Below the pieces are notes generated by a model that saw only the letters and a list, made by a program, of their open reading frames with translations, was not told the origin of the DNA and ran no database searches. A stretch of 26,947 nucleotides of DNA from Prevotellaceae bacterium (lineage in GTDB: Bacteria; Bacteroidota; Bacteroidia; Bacteroidales; Paludibacteraceae): contig JACJXJ010000017.1 of NCBI GenBank assembly GCA_020636695.1, forward strand, positions 1 to 26,947, written 5' to 3'. Below, piece by piece: positions 21,832 through 26,947 of the stretch (positions within the stretch are counted from its first letter, which is position 1; each line of letters opens with the position of its first letter). A program made the position numbers and the translations under genes.

Positions 21832-22458
21832 TTACAGGACGGATGCGAAGTACGGACGTAAATCTTCGTTTGGTTTTACTAAAACCGTTTGAAAATGAAG
21901 TGATTGAGCAGCTTTTATATTCTGAATGCCATCATCAAAAAACAGACAAGATTCTGGTGCAACACCTTCGGCTGCCAACAGTTTATGAAAGATTTCCGCA
22001 CCAGGTTTAGAACATTTGAGCTCGTATGAGAGGTAACAAGCGTCAAAAAAATCGGCTAATTGATGACCATTGTAGGTAAATTTGGTAGCGGCGCACCACG
22101 GAAAATGTATGGGATTGGTGTTACTCAACATCACCACACGAAATTTACGCCGCAACGCCAAAAGTAATTCCAATTTCTCGGCTGGAATATCAAGTAGAAA
22201 AGCATATAATGCTTGATCTATTTGTTCATCGGTTACTGTGGGAGCAGTGAGTTTGCGTACTTCGTCACGAAAATCGGCAGCAGAAAGTGAACCATTTTCT
22301 AACTGCATAAAAATACCAGACTGCACATAATTATCGAGTAATTGGTCGGCGGTATCCAAACCTAATTGACGAAAAGCGTCAATAGCAGCTTCGCGTTTCA
22401 GGTTAATCAACACACCACCAAAGTCAAAAATCAACGTAGAAATAGAAGTAAAATCCAT
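21832..22458 (-). CDS. HAD-family (subfamily IA) hydrolase
   Basis: A 208-aa cytoplasmic haloacid-dehalogenase-type phosphatase. Motif I is IFDFGGVLINL (nucleophile Asp12; the second Asp is replaced by Gly, as in YihX-like HADs). A helical cap follows (about 20-95). Motif II is VVMLSNTNP, motif III is ELKCSKPGAEIF (Lys), and motif IV is CLFFDDGIQNIKAA. The likely substrate is a small sugar phosphate such as glucose-1-phosphate, but this cannot be read from the sequence. It is divergent from the tRNA(CAU) gene and upstream of perR on the same strand. A -7-like TATCTTTG on the minus strand at 22581-22588 may be its promoter, which would give a leader of about 118 bases. Confidence 0.85.
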   Translation of the reverse strand: MDFTSISTLIFDFGGVLINLKREAAIDAFRQLGLDTADQLLDNYVQSGIFMQLENGSLSAADFRDEVRKLTAPTVTDEQIDQALYAFLLDIPAEKLELLLALRRKFRVVMLSNTNPIHFPWCAATKFTYNGHQLADFFDACYLSYELKCSKPGAEIFHKLLAAEGVAPESCLFFDDGIQNIKAAQSLHFQTVLVKPNEDLRPYFASVL

Positions 22459-22498
22459 GAAAATAATCGGTTAGCACTCATTAAAAAATTGACCAACA

Positions 22499-22533
22499 AT
22501 TGGTTAAAATGAGAGTTTTAACTTTTAACCAAT
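22499..22533. repeat. 11-bp inverted repeat upstream of the HAD gene (includes repeat copy 2)
   Basis: ATTGGTTAAAA (22499-22509) and TTTTAACCAAT (22523-22533) form perfect arms around 13 bases, between the HAD start and the tRNA promoter. The right arm with AA is the second copy of the 13-base direct repeat seen at 21818-21830. Confidence 0.5.
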
Positions 22534-22539
22534 AAGCTG

Positions 22540-22570
22540 TTGCATAAAATGAAAAATTGTGTTACTTTTG
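22540..22570 (+). promoter_or_regulatory. Promoter of tRNA(CAU)
   Basis: -33 TTG (22540-22542), 20-base spacer, -7 TACTTTTG (22563-22570). The predicted start is near 22575, about 41 bases before the mature 5' end. Confidence 0.7.
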
Positions 22571-22615
22571 CATCACTTTGCAAAGATAACAAAAAACTTT
22601 GTATCGACAGCGAGG

Positions 22616-22692
22616 GGGCCTATAGCTCAGTTGGTTAGAGCATCGGACTCATAACCCGCAGGTCGCTGGTTCAAGTCCAGCTGGGCCCACCA
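22616..22692 (+). tRNA. tRNA with CAU anticodon (elongator Met or lysidine Ile2)
   Basis: 77 bases with CCA encoded. The acceptor stem GGGCCTA / TGGGCCC, D arm GCTC..GAGC, T arm GCTGG-TTCAAGT-CCAGC and a 5-base variable loop all fit. The anticodon CAT is at 22650-22652 in loop CTCATAA. The acceptor starts with a paired G1-C72, so it is not the initiator. The T arm equals that of E. coli tRNA-Ile2, which favours an Ile(k2CAU) identity, but elongator Met is not excluded. The anticodon stem shows U27-C43 and A31-C39 mismatches. Confidence 0.9.
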
Positions 22693-22727
22693 AAAGCGTT
22701 TGAAGAAATTCAAACGCTTTTCTTTTT
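22692..22727 (+). terminator. Terminator of tRNA(CAU)
   Basis: A perfect 13-bp stem AAAAGCGTTTGAA (22692-22704) / TTCAAACGCTTTT (22709-22721) with loop GAAA is followed by CTTTTT. It starts at the last base of the tRNA. Confidence 0.88.
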
Positions 22728-22736
22728 ATACGTTCC

Positions 22737-22788
22737 TAAATATAAACGAGGCTGAAAACCATACGATTTTCAGCCTCGTTTATATTTA
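22737..22788 (-). terminator. Terminator of the secreted Big_2 protein gene
   Basis: A 22-bp perfect stem (22737-22758 with 22767-22788; core AACGAGGCTGAAAA / TTTTCAGCCTCGTT) with an 8-base loop. It lies 12 bases past the minus-strand stop at 22801. The outer part is A/T-rich on both sides, so it could act in both directions. Confidence 0.8.
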
Positions 22789-22800
22789 AAAGTGTTTGGT

Positions 22801-24549
22801 TTATTTTACCGCCACTTTCATCACTGAATTGCCAATTTTCACAAGATAAACACCTTGTTGAACAGCAAATTCTGCATTTTGAACTTGATTGCTCGAAATC
22901 ATCAATTGACCTAATACATTATAGATGGTTACATCAACAGGCATATTTTGTTCAATTCTGATTTTACCTTGGTTTGTGTACACGCCAGCTATCACCACTT
23001 GGTGTAACGCGTTACCGCATTCTTCTACAGTCACCGCGCATGTAGCTTCAAAACCACCGTCAGTGGTAGTTGCTGTAATAGTAGTTGTACCAGCAGCAAC
23101 AGCGGTTACCGTACCAGCAGCAACAGTTGCTACAGCCTCGTTAGAAGATTCCCACATCACCGTTTTCACAGCTGCATCTTCAGGTAATACAGTTGCTACA
23201 AGTGTAAAGGAGTTTATTCCACATGGATTTAGGGTCAATTGGGTTGAATCAAGCGCAATGCTTGTAACCACTACAGGACATGCACTTACACTTACGCGAC
23301 AAGTATCAGTTAGGCTACTATCGCTATTAAAGACGATAATGTCAACACTACCTTCAGCTACAGGACGTACAATACCATCGGCGACAGTAGCAATGGCTTC
23401 GTTTGACGATTTCCAGGTCATGCGTTTGTCTGTAGTAGTTTCTGGTAATATTGTAGCACGTAAAATAGCTGTATCTTGGCAAAGTGACACATCAAGGCTA
23501 GAACGCAATGTTAACGAAGTAGCCACTATGGGTTGATTTTGCTTAATTCGTTTGTAAATATATGGTAATGGTAGTGTTGCCGATGTATAGTTGGTAATAC
23601 GAGCATAACTTGCATCTGGTTGATTAAAACGCAACGTGCCATAATCTGTATTTGTGTTAGCAATTTCAGCACCATCAAATGTTAATGCAATAGTCCAATC
23701 CATACCGCCTTTATTCCAAGCTAATTTTTTAGCAGCGGTTGCTCCGAGTGTATCATTATATTGATTAACGAAATTCCAAGCAGTACCATTTTTACGTAAT
23801 TTGAAATACATAAATTCTGGCTCGTACACATCTAAAATATTATGTACTGAATAAACATCCATGTAAGGATATGTTTGAGTGGTATCAATGTCACCAGCAG
23901 CAACACCTGAATAATAGATTAAAATATCATCACCATCGACAATGGTACCGTTTTTGGCAACTTTTTCATATTGATAACCCATAGCGCTTTCTGTGGGTGT
24001 GGCACTTGGCTCATATTCAATAGTATAGCTATTGATATAAACAGAGCTTTCGGTTCCAGTAATTACAATCGAAATGTCTTCATCTGGTTGAACCACGTGA
24101 TTGGTGGTCATTGTTTTAGTAACATCTACATAAACATAGTTGATATGACTTACCCAAGAGCCATACCATTGAGGGCTGTTAAATGCAGTTGCACCCATAT
24201 TGAAAAGCGATGTCGTACCAGCCATTACTTTGAAAGACGCGCCACCTGATTTAGCGTTAGAACACATGTTGAATGTAATGCTTTTGATGGTACAACCTTC
24301 CCAACCAACTAAATAAAGCTCCGCCTTTTTATCTTTCGGGATTTGGTTATAGCGATTGCCTATAATATTACCAAATTCGTTATTAAATTCGGCATACGAA
24401 TACGCAGGTTTCGTGCCAAATGGTTTGATGACATATTTCAAATCATCATCCTTTACGACATTATAGGTAATGGACTCTGCAAAAATAGATGCAGTACACG
24501 ACAATAGAAGAAAAAGAGCTGTCGTTTTTAAAGGGGACAAATAATTCAT
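22801..24549 (-). CDS. Secreted protein with two Big_2 domains and a T9SS-like sorting domain
   Basis: A 582-aa exported protein. The signal peptide is residues 1-24 (cleavage likely after SIFA). Residues 25 to about 340 are an unrecognised, Tyr/Asn-rich, probably beta-sheet region. Two bacterial Ig-like group 2 domains follow (about 343-426 and 427-509), each with the hallmark W.SSNEA(I/V)ATV. The C-terminal part (about 515-582: VDVTIYNVLGQL .. GVYLVKIGNSVMKVAVK) fits a type A type IX secretion sorting domain. It is thus expected at the cell surface or released. The second Ig domain gene segment contains two copies of GTACCAGCAGCAAC, coding VAAGT. The gene is monocistronic, with its own promoter and terminator. 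Function unknown; adhesion or a structural role is possible. Confidence 0.85.
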   Translation of the reverse strand: MNYLSPLKTTALFLLLSCTASIFAESITYNVVKDDDLKYVIKPFGTKPAYSYAEFNNEFGNIIGNRYNQIPKDKKAELYLVGWEGCTIKSITFNMCSNAKSGGASFKVMAGTTSLFNMGATAFNSPQWYGSWVSHINYVYVDVTKTMTTNHVVQPDEDISIVITGTESSVYINSYTIEYEPSATPTESAMGYQYEKVAKNGTIVDGDDILIYYSGVAAGDIDTTQTYPYMDVYSVHNILDVYEPEFMYFKLRKNGTAWNFVNQYNDTLGATAAKKLAWNKGGMDWTIALTFDGAEIANTNTDYGTLRFNQPDASYARITNYTSATLPLPYIYKRIKQNQPIVATSLTLRSSLDVSLCQDTAILRATILPETTTDKRMTWKSSNEAIATVADGIVRPVAEGSVDIIVFNSDSSLTDTCRVSVSACPVVVTSIALDSTQLTLNPCGINSFTLVATVLPEDAAVKTVMWESSNEAVATVAAGTVTAVAAGTTTITATTTDGGFEATCAVTVEECGNALHQVVIAGVYTNQGKIRIEQNMPVDVTIYNVLGQLMISSNQVQNAEFAVQQGVYLVKIGNSVMKVAVK

Positions 24550-24576
24550 GATAATTAGATATTAAGTTTTACGAGG

Positions 24577-24606
24577 CAAAGATACACATTTTTACTTACT
24601 TACCAA
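24577..24606 (-). promoter_or_regulatory. Promoter of the secreted Big_2 protein gene
   Basis: Minus strand: -33 TTG (24604-24606), 19-base spacer, -7 TATCTTTG (24577-24584). The predicted start is near 24572, with a leader of about 23 bases. Confidence 0.65.
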
Positions 24607-24640
24607 CCCTATCAAACTGTTAAAGTTGACACTATCGAAA

Positions 24641-24674
24641 CAAAAACGAGGCACTCCACCAAAGGAATGCCTCG
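24641..24674 (-). terminator. Terminator of tRNA-Gly
   Basis: Minus strand: CGAGGCATTCC (24664-24674) pairs with GGAGTGCCTCG (24647-24657), including one T-G pair, around a 6-base loop, followed by TTTTTG. It begins 5 bases past the tRNA 3' end. Confidence 0.82.
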
Positions 24675-24679
24675 AAAAG

Positions 24680-24752
24680 AGCGGCAAGCGAGACTCGAAC
24701 TCGTGACCCTCAGCTTGGGAAGCTGATGCTCTACCAACTGAGCTACTGCCGC
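24680..24752 (-). tRNA. tRNA-Gly(CCC)
   Basis: 73 bases, no encoded CCA. Acceptor GCGGCAG / TTGCCGC, D arm GCTC..GAGC, anticodon stem TCAGC / GCTGA with loop TTCCCAA (anticodon CCC), T arm with TTCGAGT, discriminator U73 as expected for bacterial tRNA-Gly. The A49-C65 position is mispaired. Confidence 0.92.
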
Positions 24753-24764
24753 AAAAATGGTATG

Positions 24765-24772
24765 CAAAAGTA
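24765..24772 (-). promoter_or_regulatory. Promoter -7 element of tRNA-Gly
   Basis: Minus strand TACTTTTG, identical to the -7 boxes of perR and tRNA(CAU). The last G is 13 bases from the mature 5' end. The -33 region is not clear. Confidence 0.55.
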
Positions 24773-24825
24773 CAGATAAATTTTAATTTGACGAAGATTT
24801 TCCATCTTTTATTCTGAATTTTGTA

Positions 24826-24833
24826 TAATTTTG
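24826..24833 (+). promoter_or_regulatory. Promoter -7 element of the MFS gene, leaderless
   Basis: TAATTTTG fits TAnnTTTG and ends 6 bases before ATG 24839, so the mRNA would start at or next to the start codon. No good -33 is visible. Confidence 0.5.
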
Positions 24834-24838
24834 CGGTC

Positions 24839-26074
24839 ATGATACAATCACGACGCATAAACTGGCTCTTACTGTTCACGACCAATTTTTTAGGCGTTTT
24901 CAACGATAATTTTCTCAAACACTGTATCATATTTGTAGCTATATCGTGGAACCTGCCAACTTGGCTCACTCAATCCCAGTTAATTTCACTCGTTTCTGCC
25001 GCTTTAGTGGTTCCATATTTAGTTTTATCACCTTTTGCCGCAAAACTTTCCCGAACACATCGGCATCAAACAGTACTAGAAATAGCCAAATTAGCTGAAT
25101 TACCCATTATGGCAGTAGCCTGTGTGGCCTTTATTAACGAATGGGTGTGGTTAGCTCTTGTTAGTGTTTTACTTATGGGCATTCAAAGTTCACTTTATTC
25201 ACCTGCTAAATACAGCTTAATTCGTGATATTGGAGGCGAAAAAGGCGTTTCATACGGCAGCGGCATTTTTGAATCGATGGCATTTTTGGGTATTTTAGTT
25301 GGAACGGTTATGGCTGCAACTATTTCCGATAATTACTCAACGCTATTCACTTGTAGTTTATTCCTAATACTCGCCATCATGGGTTATTATGGGGCACGTA
25401 ACATCCGCACACAAGAACATGAAATCGCTAACGAGTCACAAACGATTCGTCCTATCAAATTCATAATAGATTCGTATCGCTTTGCCCGCCATTATCCACT
25501 ACTCAATCTTGGCGTATTTGGAGCTTCATTTTTATGGTTTATTGGTGGCATTTTGCAGATGAATTTAGTTATCTATTGCCACAACGAATTGCAATTAACA
25601 AATTCTTCAACAGGCATAATGATGGCTATGGCGGCTATTGGCATTGCTGCTGGTTGTTTTGTTACAGGCCAATTTTCGGGAACAACCATTCGTAAAAATC
25701 TCATTCCTGCAGGTTTAGGTGGAATCTCTATTTTACTAGCACTGCTATTACTCATAAAACCAACGGCTTTAATAGCAGGCATTTTTATTTTTGGTATCGC
25801 CTTTTTTGGCGGTGTATTTCAAGTGCCTTGTTTAGCGTTAATCCAAAAATCAAACGTGGGAGGAAAATTGAGCGATATGATTGCATACACGAATCTCATC
25901 ACATTTATTTTTATTGTCGGAGGAACCATTATTTTTTCCATTATCACAACACTTAGTCATGAAAACGCTTACCATGTTTTTGGCGTTCTTTTAATCATTT
26001 GCTGTCTTCTTTTTATATTCTTTGTGGCAAAACTCCATCAAGTATCACAAAAAAACGTAACTGATAACCGATAA
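24839..26074 (+). CDS. MFS transporter, LplT-like
   Basis: A 411-aa inner-membrane major-facilitator protein with about 12 hydrophobic helices. The N-terminus WLLLFTTNFLGVFNDNFLKHCIIF matches the 'Q/NFLgaFNDN.fK' opening of lysophospholipid transporter LplT and the MFS part of Aas-like proteins. SSLYSPAKYSLIRDIGGEKGVSYGSGIFE is also typical of that group. LplT flips lysophospholipids inward for re-acylation, but no acyltransferase (Aas) gene is adjacent, so the substrate is uncertain. ATG 24839 is preferred over a TTG at 24821, which lies in the promoter. It is divergent from tRNA-Gly and upstream of secA. Confidence 0.82.
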   Translation: MIQSRRINWLLLFTTNFLGVFNDNFLKHCIIFVAISWNLPTWLTQSQLISLVSAALVVPYLVLSPFAAKLSRTHRHQTVLEIAKLAELPIMAVACVAFINEWVWLALVSVLLMGIQSSLYSPAKYSLIRDIGGEKGVSYGSGIFESMAFLGILVGTVMAATISDNYSTLFTCSLFLILAIMGYYGARNIRTQEHEIANESQTIRPIKFIIDSYRFARHYPLLNLGVFGASFLWFIGGILQMNLVIYCHNELQLTNSSTGIMMAMAAIGIAAGCFVTGQFSGTTIRKNLIPAGLGGISILLALLLLIKPTALIAGIFIFGIAFFGGVFQVPCLALIQKSNVGGKLSDMIAYTNLITFIFIVGGTIIFSIITTLSHENAYHVFGVLLIICCLLFIFFVAKLHQVSQKNVTDNR

Positions 26075-26089
26075 GTATCAACAATTTAG

Positions 26090-26097
26090 TATCTTTG
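26090..26097 (+). promoter_or_regulatory. secA promoter -7 element
   Basis: TATCTTTG fits TAnnTTTG. The predicted start is near 26102, immediately before the leader stem at 26104. The -33 region is weak and overlaps the end of the MFS gene. Confidence 0.55.
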
Positions 26098-26103
26098 CAC
26101 TCC

Positions 26104-26176
26104 AAAGTCGAAATCTGCCTAAATGGCAGCCAATAAGATAATGGCTTCATATTTGCACAACTAGAGCAGCGACTTT
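26104..26176 (+). promoter_or_regulatory. Structured secA 5' leader
   Basis: The outer stem AAAGTCG (26104-26110) / CGACTTT (26170-26176) stacks on CTGC (26115-26118) / GCAG (26166-26169), with an AAAT bulge. Inside, AGCCA (26128-26132) pairs with TGGCT (26142-26146). A competing local hairpin pairs CTGCC (26115-26119) with GGCAG (26125-26129). The two folds exclude each other, as in a regulatory switch. It lies 40 bases ahead of the secA start. No known RNA family is recognised. Confidence 0.45.
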
Positions 26177-26216
26177 ATTTTAAACTCTAAAATAGACACT
26201 ATAAACCACTATAAAC

Positions 26217-26947
26217 ATGGGAATTAACGATTTTTTATCCAAGCTTTTTGGTAACAAAGCACAACGTGATTTAAAAGAAATCATGCCAATTGTAGACAAA
26301 ATTACTGCCATTTATCCATCTATCGCTCAACTCACCAATGACGAATTACGTGCTCGTACAGAAGCCATTAAACAACGTTTACGAGATGTTGTACAGGCAG
26401 AACGAGATCAAATAACTGCTTTACGCGCCAAAATTGAAGAAACAGAAATCAATGAGCGTGAAAAAATCTATGGTGACATAGACAAACTCGAGAAACATAT
26501 TACCGAAAAACTCGAACACACGTTAGACGAATCTCTTCCTGAAGCTTTTGCTATTGTAAAAGACACCGCACGTCGTTTCAAAGAAAACGAAACCATTGTA
26601 GTTACCGCTAATGATTTTGACCGTGATTTAGCCGCTAAACATGATTTTGTAGACATTGAAGGCGACCAAGCTATTTATCATAACGAATGGGTTGCTGGTG
26701 GCAACTTACTCAAATGGGAAATGGTACATTACGATGTACAGCTTATTGGTGGTGTAGTTTTACACAAAGGTAAAATTTCCGAAATGGCTACAGGTGAAGG
26801 TAAAACATTAGTTGCCACTCTCCCTGTGTTCCTCAACGCCTTAACTGGCAATGGTGTACACATTGTAACCGTGAATGATTATTTGGCAAAACGTGACTCG
26901 GAATGGATGGGACCAATTTATATGTTCCACGGTTTGAGCGTTGACTG
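26217..26947 (+). CDS. secA: Preprotein translocase ATPase SecA, N-terminal part
   Basis: The first ~243 residues of SecA; the rest lies beyond the window. SecA is the motor that drives unfolded preproteins through SecYEG. Visible: MGINDFLSKLFGNKAQRDLK, LTNDELRARTEAIKQRL (the usual 'ls..eL...t..fk.rl' helix), then a charged coiled-coil-like insertion (about 55-115) common in Bacteroidota SecA, the segment YDVQLIGGVVLHKGKISEMATGEGKTL containing Walker A (MATGEGKT), and VTVNDYLAKRDSEWM. ATG 26217 gives the normal N-terminus. A foldable 5' leader precedes it. Confidence 0.96.
   Translation, partial: MGINDFLSKLFGNKAQRDLKEIMPIVDKITAIYPSIAQLTNDELRARTEAIKQRLRDVVQAERDQITALRAKIEETEINEREKIYGDIDKLEKHITEKLEHTLDESLPEAFAIVKDTARRFKENETIVVTANDFDRDLAAKHDFVDIEGDQAIYHNEWVAGGNLLKWEMVHYDVQLIGGVVLHKGKISEMATGEGKTLVATLPVFLNALTGNGVHIVTVNDYLAKRDSEWMGPIYMFHGLSVD

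Noticed and set aside
22925..23536. 203-codon plus-strand frame opposite the Big_2 gene
   Set aside because: Antisense of the repetitive Ig-like region; its Val/Thr/Ser richness mirrors the real protein's repeats.
24592..24969. 125-codon minus-strand frame
   Set aside because: It runs straight through tRNA-Gly, its terminator and the start of the MFS gene; it reads the familiar 'SSVGRASASQAEGHEFESR' type translation of a tRNA.
1..26947. CRISPR array, insertion sequence or prophage
   Set aside because: No regularly spaced repeats, transposase, integrase or phage structural genes are seen; base composition looks even throughout.

Overview
The window looks like chromosomal DNA of a Bacteroidota bacterium, most likely order Bacteroidales. 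The signs are AT-rich sequence, repeated promoters of the TAnnTTTG (-7) / TTTG or TTG (-33) type with 18-20 bp spacing, almost no Shine-Dalgarno sequences, a long Bacteroidota-type LepB, a secreted protein ending in a type IX-like sorting domain, and a complete Na+-NQR operon. I cannot name the genus. I see no insertion sequence, prophage or CRISPR array.

Layout. (1) 1-2941, plus strand: end of aroB, a CoA-binding protein, dapB and lepB, closed by a strong terminator. (2) 3056-7455, plus strand: a tightly coupled five-gene operon (HprK-like kinase, S24/S26 peptidase, PqqD/RRE protein, NTP_transf_5 nucleotidyltransferase, ABC exporter). It resembles the kinase/RRE/nucleotidyltransferase/exporter part of kinase-containing lasso-peptide clusters, but has no visible precursor, cyclase or radical-SAM enzyme. 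This is the best candidate for an undescribed system. (3) 7515-12485, minus strand: a short arginine-decarboxylase-like enzyme, a small winged-helix protein, a LolC/E-type permease and pckA. (4) 12486-12947: a divergent regulatory region with a 26-nt palindrome next to the pckA promoter. (5) 12948-19084: nqrABCDEF. NqrC carries an extra N-terminal rubredoxin-like domain ahead of its membrane anchor. (6) 19140-21737, minus strand: an alternative-oxidase-like di-iron protein, an RNase H, an N-terminal-rubredoxin rubrerythrin, a 38-aa free rubredoxin domain and PerR. A 7-1-7 palindrome matching a Per box lies in the perR leader. (7) 21832-26947: a HAD hydrolase, tRNA(CAU), a secreted Big_2 protein, tRNA-Gly(CCC), an LplT-like MFS transporter, and the start of secA behind a foldable leader.

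How the genes may work together. Regions 5 and 6 place an NADH-to-quinone sodium pump beside a possible quinol:O2 oxidase and a PerR-controlled peroxide-reducing set. Rubredoxin-like modules occur three times: in NqrC, in rubrerythrin and as a free microprotein. This suggests oxygen and peroxide handling linked to the NADH/quinone pool. That link is inference; the domain calls themselves are read from the sequence.

Limits: no database search was possible. Family calls rest on recognised motifs, and promoters and RNA folds were identified by eye.
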